From the NCBI RefSeq assembly GCF_002266285.1, contig NZ_NPMS01000011.1, positions 1-64,000 of the forward strand: 64,000 bases of DNA, read 5' to 3'. The position numbers were made by a program, and so were the translations under genes. Below are positions 27,712 to 35,711 of the stretch, piece after piece (positions within the stretch are counted from its first letter, which is position 1; each line of letters opens with the position of its first letter). The notes under the pieces were generated by a model. That model saw only the letters and a list, made by a program, of their open reading frames with translations. It had not been told where the DNA came from and made no database searches. This DNA comes from Virgibacillus indicus (GTDB lineage: Bacteria; Bacillota; Bacilli; Bacillales; Amphibacillaceae).

Positions 27712-27755
27712 ACTATAACGTAATCATTACGATTTGTAAATAGTAATGATTACGA
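27712..27755 (-). promoter_or_regulatory. znuA promoter with two Zur boxes
   Basis: Read leftward, TTTACA (27735-27740) and TATAGT (27712-27717) are spaced by 17 nt. A Zur box (ACGTAATCATTACGA, 27718-27732) fills the spacer and a second (TAGTAATGATTACGA, 27741-27755) abuts the -35. Zinc-loaded Zur should block polymerase directly. Confidence 0.88.
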
Positions 27756-27772
27756 TTTAATGGTTTTAACTT

Positions 27773-27916
27773 TTAATTGATAATAATTGTTCGGTAGTTT
27801 TTAAATAAATCATAGAGAGAATTAACCGAAAGCAGTGATGATGATTTTACGAGAAACTTCATTCCGTAATCATGTCTTAACCAATTAGTCCCCTTGGTAC
27901 TCCAATTTGTTTTCAT
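27773..27916 (-). CDS. Possible 47-aa small protein
   Basis: GGGAGGG lies 3-4 nt before ATG 27916, opening a 47-codon frame that is basic and contains no membrane segment. Same strand as znuA, ending 18 nt upstream of its Zur boxes. I do not recognise it; it could be chance. The rest of 27679-28044 holds only the znuA control region. Confidence 0.3.
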   Translation of the reverse strand: MKTNWSTKGTNWLRHDYGMKFLVKSSSLLSVNSLYDLFKNYRTIIIN

Positions 27917-28044
27917 CTGCCCTCCCATTTCAGTATATGAATTTATTATTTAATGAATCCACTTTATAAAAAGCCTTTGCATTTTCAGAATGAATCTGCA
28001 TAAAAATCATTCTATTATATTATTTTTTATGTTATTCTATTAAA

Positions 28045-28080
28045 TATAATTGTAAACCATTATTTTTATAGGTTTACAAT
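28045..28080 (+). promoter_or_regulatory. BirA operator overlapping the bioY -10 region
   Basis: ATTGTAAACC (28049-28058) and GGTTTACAAT (28071-28080) form the inverted repeat of the bacterial BirA (biotin repressor) site. TATAAT at 28045-28050 overlaps its left arm, so biotinoyl-AMP-loaded BirA should cover the start of transcription. Confidence 0.88.
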
Positions 28081-28126
28081 TAAGAAGCAATTAGATTCAG
28101 TTCTAAAACAAAAGGAGGAAACCACA

Positions 28127-28726
28127 ATATCAAAAACAAAAGGATCCGCATTAAGCATTACAACTGCGAGTGTTTTTGTGGCACTAACCGCAATTGGTGC
28201 AAATATCACATCCATTGCACCATTTATGGTCATTGGCGGGGTTCCAATTACATTGCAAACATTTTTTGCTGTATTAGCTGGACTGGTACTTGGCAGCTGG
28301 CTCGGTGCGTATTCAATGTTCGTTTATATGCTGCTGGGGTTAGTTGGCGTGCCAATATTCGCACAATTCAAGGGCGGTGCAGCGATATTCTTATCACCAA
28401 CCTTTGGATTTATTCTGTCCTTTATATTAGTTGCCTATATTTCCGGGAAACTGATTGAAACAAAACGAAGCCCGCCAATGTACATAACTGCTGCACTGAC
28501 TGGTATGGCTATTAATTATGCATTTGGAACCAACTGGATGTACACTGCATACATGTTTTGGTTCGATGCACCCGAAGGATTCACGTATAAATTAGTATGG
28601 GCATGGATGATGGTGCCGCTGCCGAAAGATATTATTCTTTCCATTGGAGCGGGAATGTTTGCATACCGGCTCCAAAAATCCGGCATTGGTGTACATCGCA
28701 CCCAAAAAGAAAATCGAGCTGCGTAA
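28127..28726 (+). CDS. bioY: Biotin transporter BioY, apparently with an ATA start
   Basis: S component of the biotin ECF transporter. The 199-aa reading has six membrane segments and the BioY hallmark PITLQTFFAVLAGLVLGSWLG. The usual N-terminal helix (TTASVFVALTAIGANI) is only complete if translation begins before the first in-frame GTG (28178). AAAGGAGG (28111-28118) sits 8 nt upstream of an in-frame ATA codon at 28127, where an ATG would be expected; no ATG, GTG or TTG is in frame between. So either AUA is used as a rare start, the codon mutated from ATG, or a shortened GTG form without a binding site is made. Paired with bioB under a BirA operator. Confidence 0.85.
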   Translation: MSKTKGSALSITTASVFVALTAIGANITSIAPFMVIGGVPITLQTFFAVLAGLVLGSWLGAYSMFVYMLLGLVGVPIFAQFKGGAAIFLSPTFGFILSFILVAYISGKLIETKRSPPMYITAALTGMAINYAFGTNWMYTAYMFWFDAPEGFTYKLVWAWMMVPLPKDIILSIGAGMFAYRLQKSGIGVHRTQKENRAA

Positions 28727-28747
28727 GTTTTAGAGGGGAGAGGCATA

Positions 28748-29743
28748 ATGGATTACAGTAAACTAGCAACAGAGGTTTTAAATGGTTATGAACTGACGGA
28801 TGAAGAGGCATTAAGCATATTGGAATCACCAGATGAGGATCTTTTGCAACTTCTGAACGGTGCATATCAGATTCGGCGATATTACTATGGCAACAAAGTA
28901 AAATTAAACATGATCATCAATACAAAATCAGGCAACTGCTCGGAAAACTGCGGTTACTGTGCACAGTCACGGGATTCCACAGCACCGATTGAAAAATATC
29001 GGATGCTGGATAAAAATTCAATTGTGCTTGGTGCTGAAAAGGCACAGCAGATGCGTTCCGGTACATATTGTATTGTGGCAAGCGGCAGAGGCCCGACAAA
29101 TCGCGAGCTGGATCATGTGACAGATGCGGTGAAGGAAATTAAATCAAAATATGACTTGAAAATCTGTGCATGTCTTGGTATTCTGAAACCCGGGCAGGCA
29201 AAGCGGCTGAAGGAGGCAGGTGTGAGCCGCTATAATCACAATATTAACACCTCCGAAAATCATCATGATGCTATTACAACAAGCCACACTTATCAAGACC
29301 GCGTGCAAACAGTAAATGATGCTAAACAAGCAGGTATGTCACCATGCTCCGGTGTCATTGTCGGCATGAAGGAGTCAAAACAAGATGTTGTACAGATGGC
29401 AAAAGCATTAAAAGAATTGGATGCGGACTCCATACCGGTAAACTTCCTGCATGCAATTGACGGGACATTGCTTGAAGGAACGGATGAGCTGAACCCGGTT
29501 TATTGCCTGAAAGTGCTTGCTATGTTCCGTTACGTCAATCCGACAAAAGAAATTCGGATCTCTGGCGGTCGCGAAGTCAACCTGAAGAGTCTGCAGCCGC
29601 TAGGGCTATATCCAGCAAACTCGATCTTCATCGGAGATTATCTTACAACACTAGGGCAGGAAGATACAAAAGACCACCAAATGCTGCGTGATCTCGGTTT
29701 TGAACCCGATGTAGTATATGATGAAGCAAACTCTACATGTTAG
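28748..29743 (+). CDS. bioB: Biotin synthase
   Basis: Radical-SAM enzyme that inserts sulfur into dethiobiotin. The 331-aa protein has the radical-SAM cluster motif CSENCGYC in its N-terminal third, and the later conserved segments (YNHNINTSE, SGVIVGMKE, SGGREVNLK) that line the active site and carry the Arg ligand of the second cluster. GAGGGGAG precedes the ATG. No other bio genes are adjacent, so the cell may take up biotin precursors, or other genes lie elsewhere. Confidence 0.95.
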   Translation: MDYSKLATEVLNGYELTDEEALSILESPDEDLLQLLNGAYQIRRYYYGNKVKLNMIINTKSGNCSENCGYCAQSRDSTAPIEKYRMLDKNSIVLGAEKAQQMRSGTYCIVASGRGPTNRELDHVTDAVKEIKSKYDLKICACLGILKPGQAKRLKEAGVSRYNHNINTSENHHDAITTSHTYQDRVQTVNDAKQAGMSPCSGVIVGMKESKQDVVQMAKALKELDADSIPVNFLHAIDGTLLEGTDELNPVYCLKVLAMFRYVNPTKEIRISGGREVNLKSLQPLGLYPANSIFIGDYLTTLGQEDTKDHQMLRDLGFEPDVVYDEANSTC

Positions 29744-29891
29744 AGAGCATTTTTTCGAATTAATATTTTTGCTTTAACATAATGTAAAATTTCAATCAGT
29801 GTGGGTTTTCTTTCATTCTTCACTGAGTGTTAGTCTCAAAATAGATAACCCCATAAAGGGGACCTTAAACAAACAGAATTGTACATTTACG

Positions 29892-29956
29892 GGGAGTTTG
29901 ATCCGCCACCTAAATTTCTTTGTCTTCGCGAACATTTGAGGTAGGATCTTACTCCC
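29892..29956. repeat. Imperfect 62-nt inverted repeat between converging genes
   Basis: GGGAGT..GATCC..ACCT..AAAT on the left pairs with ATTT..AGGT..GGATC..ACTCCC on the right. It lies between bioB and the leftward cobC-like gene and is followed by a T-run rightward. It may be the bioB terminator or a small palindromic repeat. A short CCCC/GGGG hairpin lies near 29850. Confidence 0.5.
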
Positions 29957-29957
29957 T

Positions 29958-30572
29958 TCATTTTTCCTTATGGGAAATATCTCCTTCAATTATTATTTTC
30001 CTTTTCCCTTTCTCCACTTTTACAATGGTAAGACTTGTCCCTTCAATAATTGGAGGCTCCCAAATATCACCGACTGATTTATTTTTACAGATCATTTGCA
30101 GCACTTTGATTACCACACCATGGGTGATTATCAGAACATTGCCCGCCTGATATGTTTCTTCCAGATTTCCAAGAAACTCTTCCAGTCTTGTCTTTACGTC
30201 TGAAAAATTTTCCCCGCCCATTTTATCCTGTTTATACAAATCTGGATGATGGAAATAGCAATCATATCGATATGGGTCCGCAGCCTTGATTTCTTCATGA
30301 GTCATTCCTTGCCAGTTTCCCAGATTAATTTCCTTAAAGCGCCCATCGGTTTTTAAAGCTAGAGGACGTTTGCCGATCAGCAATTTCGCTGTATGAACTG
30401 CTCTTGGGCTTGGACTGGAAATCACCGATTCGAATCTGGTATTTGCCATTATTTCAGCAAGTAATAATGTATGATTAACGCCATTCTTTGTTAACCTGGA
30501 ATCCAGATGTCCCTGTAATCTTTTTTCTGTATTCCATTCTGTCTCACCATGTCTTACAAAGTACAGTTTCAA
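29958..30572 (-). CDS. cobC: Histidine phosphatase, probable alpha-ribazole phosphatase (CobC type)
   Basis: Probably removes phosphate from alpha-ribazole 5'-phosphate or adenosylcobalamin 5'-phosphate. The phosphohistidine motif LYFVRHGETEWN is at the N-terminus and the second His lies in IITHGVVIKVL. It is 204 aa from TTG 30572, which has GGAGGGG 7 nt upstream and gives the usual start just before the RHG motif. It overlaps the end of cblS by 29 nt. A second family member lies at 32250 in the same cluster. Confidence 0.75.
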   Translation of the reverse strand: MKLYFVRHGETEWNTEKRLQGHLDSRLTKNGVNHTLLLAEIMANTRFESVISSPSPRAVHTAKLLIGKRPLALKTDGRFKEINLGNWQGMTHEEIKAADPYRYDCYFHHPDLYKQDKMGGENFSDVKTRLEEFLGNLEETYQAGNVLIITHGVVIKVLQMICKNKSVGDIWEPPIIEGTSLTIVKVEKGKRKIIIEGDISHKEK

Positions 30573-31281
30573 TAAGTTGCCCCTCCATAATTTTTCTGAA
30601 ATGTTTCCCGGCAATGTTCATCATGCTTTCTTCCAATCGGGGCGGATACACAGTTATAAAAGAAGTCGATGGTCCCCCCGATTTCAGGAAATCAATCTCG
30701 GACGAAGGTATTATTTTATCCTTGTCCAAATCAGGAAACATCCGCCCCAATTCATGTAGAACACCCTTCGAGCCGACTGGCCATACAAGCGAATCCTTAA
30801 ACTCAGAAATCTCCTTAAACAGAGATAAAGAAGCAATCGCCTCCGATTCATGCACCACCTCATCACCGACTAAAGGCAATCCAATCAAGGCAATATTCCG
30901 ATTTCCTGCAGATTCTTCATTAAACATTCTTTTTTTGCCAAGCACCGTTATTCCTATCACCGATTGTAATAAGGAAAAGTTGCTTTCTGTACTCCCAGTA
31001 ATCGGTACACCTTCCAACCCAAGTTCAGAAAGACCTTTTTGAACCCCTGCAGTCAGCTTTTCCCAAGCATCTTCTCCGCAAAAATTTTGAATTACCACGG
31101 AAATAGGTGCTGCTTTTGATGCAATAAGCTCCATTACCGCTGCTCTGAACGAAAAATAGCTAACCGTTTCATATGGAACTTTCACACTATCTTGTTCCTT
31201 CATTCCGATGGAGCCGCTGTTGTCACTCGTTATCACCAGCTGCTCTTCTTTGCTGAAACTAATGCTAATCGAGTCTCTCAT
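30544..31281 (-). CDS. cblS: Probable alpha-ribazole kinase CblS
   Basis: A 245-aa protein with a PurM/ThiL-like (AIR synthase) look: an N-terminal LVITSDNSGSIGMKEQDSVK segment with an Asp-rich turn, SYFSFRAAVMELIASKAAPI, and a Gly-rich GVPITGSTESN turn. In Listeria and Geobacillus a protein of this type, next to the CblT transporter, phosphorylates alpha-ribazole so that CobT is not needed. ATG overlaps the cblT stop (ATGA), matching that known pairing. Assignment rests on context and fold-like features. Confidence 0.75.
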   Translation of the reverse strand: MRDSISISFSKEEQLVITSDNSGSIGMKEQDSVKVPYETVSYFSFRAAVMELIASKAAPISVVIQNFCGEDAWEKLTAGVQKGLSELGLEGVPITGSTESNFSLLQSVIGITVLGKKRMFNEESAGNRNIALIGLPLVGDEVVHESEAIASLSLFKEISEFKDSLVWPVGSKGVLHELGRMFPDLDKDKIIPSSEIDFLKSGGPSTSFITVYPPRLEESMMNIAGKHFRKIMEGQLIETVLCKTW

Positions 31282-31769
31282 CCGTGCATTTCACCTTTAA
31301 AATAATAACCCTGAAAAGCCGATAAACGCGGAATGGCTACATAGGCAATAATTGTATTTAACAGAGAACCAAGGAATAACGAAGGCAGGAGCGCAATATA
31401 AAATGCAATGTCGAATAAGAAAATAAATGGTATTGGAGCGATAAATGCATTACCCAGCAGGAATAAAATACACGCCAAATGCTTCTTGCCTTTTCGATAA
31501 AGCACGGCAAATAACGAAACCAGCAAAGCCATTTCTAATGCAATTATAATGTGAAGGGCTCCTAACGGCATTCCCCCAATTAATGCTGAAAGCAAATGGC
31601 CTAAAGCGCCGACCATAGCTCCTGCTCCTGCGCCAAAGAAGGCCGCTGCCAATAGTGCAGGGAAAACATCCAATGCCACACTGCCAATAATCGCTGGTAT
31701 TTTAATAGACGCACCTATGACAGATAACGCAATAAATAAGGTTAGTAAACTCATTTTCCTAACATTCAT
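31278..31769 (-). CDS. cblT: Alpha-ribazole transporter CblT, ECF S-component type
   Basis: A 163-aa, six-helix membrane protein that starts like ECF-transporter S components (KMSLLTLFIALSVIGASIK) with the GAGAGAMVGALGHLLSALIG turn between helices. Coupled by a 4-nt overlap to cblS, as in the known CblT/CblS pair, so the likely substrate is alpha-ribazole. Start ATG 31769 has AAAGGA 9-10 nt upstream. The ECF energising module is not in the window. Confidence 0.8.
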   Translation of the reverse strand: MNVRKMSLLTLFIALSVIGASIKIPAIIGSVALDVFPALLAAAFFGAGAGAMVGALGHLLSALIGGMPLGALHIIIALEMALLVSLFAVLYRKGKKHLACILFLLGNAFIAPIPFIFLFDIAFYIALLPSLFLGSLLNTIIAYVAIPRLSAFQGYYFKGEMHG

Positions 31770-31869
31770 TTTTATGTTTCCTTTCAAATAGATTTGCAAA
31801 AAGTGCAATGAAAACGATACATCGAGTATTCAGTTCATTCTATTTTGCACATACAGCTTGTTTTTGAAA

Positions 31870-32298
31870 TTATCCCTTTACCGTTTGATTGAGGCCATAC
31901 CAGACCACATCAACCCGTTCACATTTTATGGCAATGTCCTGATAGAACCACCCGATTAAATCACGCCAATTCCGATCCGCTTTATCAATCGGTACAATCC
32001 CTTTAGTAATATCTGTTCCGATGATAATAAGCTTTCTGTCTGGACTCACATTTTCCCATTTATACCAGCCGGCTATTACGTCTTTCAAATACTTCCGGCC
32101 TTCATCCATTGTCATTTCAGCAAGCAGTTCTTTCACCCATACTTCTATCCCTTCTAAAATGAACGTCGAATTCCATGGAGATTCCAAATTCATGATTAGC
32201 GGATCTTTATTGTAGGCAGAAAACCATTCGCCTTCCGGATAATTTTCTTTCACCCATTTTCGTTTGCCATTGAAGGCACCGCCTGTAACGAAATGCAA
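31870..32298 (-). CDS. Shortened CobU-like protein
   Basis: A 142-aa paralogue of CobU (adenosylcobinamide kinase/guanylyltransferase). The P-loop is altered (VTGGAFNGKRKWV instead of TGGxRSGKS), while the C-terminal TDITKGIVPIDKADRNWRDL matches the CobU segment NEVGxGIVPxxxxxRxFRDL. The central part, with the guanylated His and base-contact residues of CobU, seems reduced. A canonical CobU is encoded at 35133. TTG 32298 has AAGGAGGG upstream. Overlaps the preceding phosphatase gene by 49 nt. It may have a different or regulatory role. Confidence 0.65.
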   Translation of the reverse strand: MHFVTGGAFNGKRKWVKENYPEGEWFSAYNKDPLIMNLESPWNSTFILEGIEVWVKELLAEMTMDEGRKYLKDVIAGWYKWENVSPDRKLIIIGTDITKGIVPIDKADRNWRDLIGWFYQDIAIKCERVDVVWYGLNQTVKG

Positions 32299-32876
32299 TG
32301 TTCTTCCCTCCTTAATTGGTTAGTATGAAAAATCAATTCATAGCCCGTTGCCTCTGGAATGCTCCACTCCCAGAATTCCTTATTGTCTGGAGAAAATTTA
32401 CTTAATAAGTACCGGATAACACCACCATGTGTCACTACAAAAGGTTTTCTCGCTCCCTTTTGAAGTATGATTTCAGCTAATATATTCCATCCCCGCTCCA
32501 CCCTTTTGGTGAACTGTTCAAAAGACTCTCCTTCAGGTGGGGTGTAGGAATACATGTTATCGATCCATTGCTGATATTCTTCAACGTCTCTTAATTCCTT
32601 ATAACTTTTCCCTTGGAACATTCCGAAATTCATTTCCCTGAATTCAGAAAGAACCATTGGCTTTTCTTTAGAAAACAGAAGGCCTATTGTATAGAGACAG
32701 CGCTGTAAATCACTGGAGACTAGCAAATCGTAACCGCATCCGCTAAATTTATATGAGGTTAATGTCTTAATCGCTTCCTTACTCAAGGGAGAATCATTCC
32801 ATCCCAGATAAGACTTCCTTTTATTTTCCTCTGTCAGCCCATGGCGAAATAATGTAATAGCCACAACGTCATCCAT
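32250..32876 (-). CDS. Histidine phosphatase, second CobC-like protein
   Basis: A 208-aa phosphatase from ATG 32876, with LFRHGLTEENKRKSYLGW (phospho-His), a LVSSDLQRCLYT motif and a second His in VVTHGGVIRYL. The RHGxTxxN..YxGxxDxPL pattern is typical of alpha-ribazole phosphatase. It overlaps cobS by 43 nt and the short cobU-like gene by 49 nt, so it is in the B12 operon. It and the gene at 29958 may split activity between alpha-ribazole phosphate and cobalamin phosphate (inference). Confidence 0.75.
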   Translation of the reverse strand: MDDVVAITLFRHGLTEENKRKSYLGWNDSPLSKEAIKTLTSYKFSGCGYDLLVSSDLQRCLYTIGLLFSKEKPMVLSEFREMNFGMFQGKSYKELRDVEEYQQWIDNMYSYTPPEGESFEQFTKRVERGWNILAEIILQKGARKPFVVTHGGVIRYLLSKFSPDNKEFWEWSIPEATGYELIFHTNQLRREEHCISLQAVPSMANENG

Positions 32877-33625
32877 AATATATTTTCCGTCCCTTCTACA
32901 GAAGCTCCCAGAACATCCCCAGTTATTCCACCAAAACTGGTCACGGATATTTTTCGGATAAATAAGTAACATCCTATTGCAATCAATGTTAGAACAAGAC
33001 TTGGCAAAATAAACTGATTGTCTATAAATAGGATGCAAACATACAAAGCTGCCAAATAAAAGGGATAAACTTTCAAAGTACTGGAATTCCCTGCTTTTTG
33101 AAAGAAAGATGCCAGTCCATCCTTTTTTGCAGCGGGAATGGTTAATAGCATGGTTCCCATCACACTTTTACTTAAAAAAGGGATTAGTCCAATAAGTAAG
33201 AGAGTGAGACTATTGCCGAAGCTGGTAATTTCATAGATAAACAGGAATCTCGAACTTAATAGAATAATAACCGCCATAACACCAAAAGCTCCAGTTCTGG
33301 GGTCTTGCATGATCTCCAGTCTTTTTTCTCTGTCCTGATAAGAAAAATAGGCATCACTTGCGTCCATCCAGCCATCTAAGTGGATGCCGCCTGTCAGTAA
33401 AATTGTAAAAAGCCAGACCGCAAAAGCAACTGCTAACAAGGATAAAGATGTCCACTCTGTCAGTACATATAATAACAGGCTAAATAAAATACCTTGAAAC
33501 AAGCCCAGCAAAGGGAACGTTTTGATGCTTTTTTCGATATGCGTCTTATCCATTGGCAGGTTCATTTTAATTGGAAATGCCGTTAAGAATTGCAAACTGA
33601 TCAAAAAACTTTTTATCATCTTCAT
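32834..33625 (-). CDS. cobS: Adenosylcobinamide-GDP ribazoletransferase (cobalamin synthase)
   Basis: Joins adenosylcobinamide-GDP to alpha-ribazole (phosphate) in the membrane. 263 aa, highly hydrophobic, with the family motif GGIHLDGWMDASDA (metal-binding Asp) and RTGAFGVMAV. ATG 33625 is chosen because it shares a base with a TAA (TAATG) that ends the extended cobQ frame, with AGAGAG upstream; GTG 33640 is the alternative. Confidence 0.92.
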   Translation of the reverse strand: MKMIKSFLISLQFLTAFPIKMNLPMDKTHIEKSIKTFPLLGLFQGILFSLLLYVLTEWTSLSLLAVAFAVWLFTILLTGGIHLDGWMDASDAYFSYQDREKRLEIMQDPRTGAFGVMAVIILLSSRFLFIYEITSFGNSLTLLLIGLIPFLSKSVMGTMLLTIPAAKKDGLASFFQKAGNSSTLKVYPFYLAALYVCILFIDNQFILPSLVLTLIAIGCYLFIRKISVTSFGGITGDVLGASVEGTENILWMTLWLLHYFAMG

Positions 33626-35133
33626 TATTCTCTCTTCCACCCATAAGTAATAGCTTTTATCTTTTCCCAGTTGAGGTAATCTTTCATCGTTAATGCAAGT
33701 CTGTCAAAACGTTCTTCTTTTAATTTTTCTGTTGATATTTCTTCCTTTGCGGGCAGCCCTTTGGATGAACGGATAGCATTTAACCATGTATTTCACCATT
33801 CATCATGATGAAAAAGATGATGCACATAGGTACCAATTATTTTTCCATTATGGCCGTAGTAGCCTTCGCTTCTGCCACTGTCCAGTTCAAGGAAAGAGCC
33901 AGCTTCTTCCAAAACCTCTGTTTTTCCGGAATGAATTTCAAACCCTTCTATTGGCTTTCTTCTTTTTAATTTTGTATGGGAGTGGTACTTACCCTTTACA
34001 CGAGTGGTATTTTTCTCCAGGTTTAAAAATGTGCGGGCTGAAATTAAATTCATCCCTTTTGATTGTTCCGCCTGGATCCCCTTTTCTGCGTCTGTTTGGG
34101 TTTGATCAATGATTTCTGTTCCCAATATTTGAAACCCACTGCTAATCCCCACAATATAACCGCCTGTTTTTACAAAGTTGATAATCTCTTGTTCCAGTTT
34201 CTTTTCTCTTATTGCATTCATTTCACAGAGCGTGTTTTGTGTGTCTGGAATAATTACTGCATCAGGATTCCCAAACTCACTGGAATCTTTTACAAATCGG
34301 ATTGACACATCTTCTTCATAAGCAAATGGCTCGATATCACTGTAATTTAATAGATAAGACACATCAATCACTGCAATGTCAATTGCCCCGCTTCGTTTTC
34401 CATAATGGTTCTTGATTGATAAGGAATCCTCTCCATCGATTCCGTGATTATCAATATAAGGAAGTACACCGAAAACAGGGATGCCTGTTTTTTCTTCCAA
34501 CCATTTCACACCATCCTGAAATAAAGCTACATCTCCCCTGAATTTATTTATAATTAAACCTTGTACCCTTTTTCGTTCTTTGGAAGAGAGCAATTCCAAA
34601 GTGCCAACAATATTTGCAAAAACACCGCCCCGTTCAATATCTGCAACTAAAATAACTGGAACATCAGCTAATTCTGCTACTTTCATATTGACAAGCTCAC
34701 GATCATTCAGATTAATTTCTGCCGGGCTGCCGGCTCCTTCAATAATAACCAAGTCATATTCTTTATCTAAATAAGCCAGGGAAGACTGAATAGCTTCCAG
34801 GCCCTTTTCATAATACGTTTCTCGATAATCCCGTCCAGATAACATTTTTACACTTTTCCCAAATAAAACGACTTCTGATTGCAAATCTGAGCGGGGCTTA
34901 AGCAGGATTGGATTCATCCAGACCGAAGCTTCTATCATAGCTGCTTCCGCCTGGATCCCTTGAGCCCTGCCAATTTCCTTCCCATCCACCGTTACATACG
35001 AATTATTTGACATATTTTGTGACTTAAATGGGGTGACTTTCATTTCCTCTAATGCAAACATTCGGCATAAGGCAGTTGTTATAAGGCTTTTCCCTGCATC
35101 AGATGATGTTCCCTGGATCATAATTCCTCTCAT
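33625..35133 (-). pseudogene. cobQ: Cobyric acid synthase, with in-frame stop and altered active site
   Basis: CobQ/CbiP amidates four side chains of cobyrinic acid a,c-diamide. The N-terminal synthetase domain is well kept (QGTSSDAGKSLITT P-loop; SQNMSNNSYVT; VADIERGGVFANIVGTL). The glutamine-amidotransferase domain reads VGISSGFQILG where the family has GICGG(Y/F)QMLG, so the nucleophilic Cys is Ser. A TGA at 33793-33795 ends the frame after HHDEW, yet 56 further codons stay open in the same frame (NTWLNAIRSSKG onward) up to TAA at 33625, where the family C-terminus should end. Both lesions point to loss of function. Synteny (TAATG junctions with cobU and cobS) is intact. Confidence 0.85.
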
Positions 35134-35711
35134 TATTTAGCTCCCTTCATCAGCAAAGGTATAGCCGCTTCAACCAAATAGGCATTTTCTGCAGTGCTGA
35201 CAATTTGCTGGTGCAGCTTTCCCATCAGCTGACAGTATGTAAATAAAAGTTCAGTTTCTTCATGAAGAGGATCGAAAAAAACTTCATTACTGACAAGGAT
35301 CAAATGATGACAGTTTTTTTCGATTGCTTTTATGCCATTCCAGATACGATTAAACACTTCATCTTTCTTAGAGTAAGTATCACTCCATCCTGTATCCTGT
35401 GAAAAAAGTTCATTGGATAGCAAGGTTGTTAAACAGTCTAATAAAATGACATCATTTTTCTTAAAATAAAAAGCCAAAGATTCTATATTGACTGGCTGCT
35501 CCCAGGTATTCCACAAATACCCGCTTTCGTTTCGGTCTTTTTGATGGTTCCTGATTCTCTCTTCCATCTCTTCATCAGCAGATTTGCTCGTTGCTATATA
35601 ATGAAGACCCCCATCTATTTCCAGCGCTTTTTTTACTGCTGTTTTTTCAGCAAAGCTGCTTTTCCCGCTACGTACCCCACCAGTAATAAATGTTATGGAA
35701 GCTGTCTCCAT
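35133..35711 (-). CDS. cobU: Adenosylcobinamide kinase / guanylyltransferase
   Basis: Phosphorylates adenosylcobinamide and transfers GMP to it. The 192-aa protein has the P-loop ITGGVRSGKSSFAE, the ATSKSADEEMEERI helix, a central H of RNHQKDR and the LLDCLTTLLSNELF strand, all canonical. The segment expected to read GxGIVP near the C-terminus is replaced (EVFFDPLHEE), which is unusual and interesting given the short paralogue at 31870 that keeps it. Overlaps cobD by 19 nt; stop shares a base with the cobQ ATG. Confidence 0.88.
   Translation of the reverse strand: METASITFITGGVRSGKSSFAEKTAVKKALEIDGGLHYIATSKSADEEMEERIRNHQKDRNESGYLWNTWEQPVNIESLAFYFKKNDVILLDCLTTLLSNELFSQDTGWSDTYSKKDEVFNRIWNGIKAIEKNCHHLILVSNEVFFDPLHEETELLFTYCQLMGKLHQQIVSTAENAYLVEAAIPLLMKGAK

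Noticed and set aside
33786..34112. 108-codon rightward ORF over the cobQ 3' part
   Set aside because: Antisense shadow; the leftward frame carries clear CobQ sequence up to and beyond the stop.
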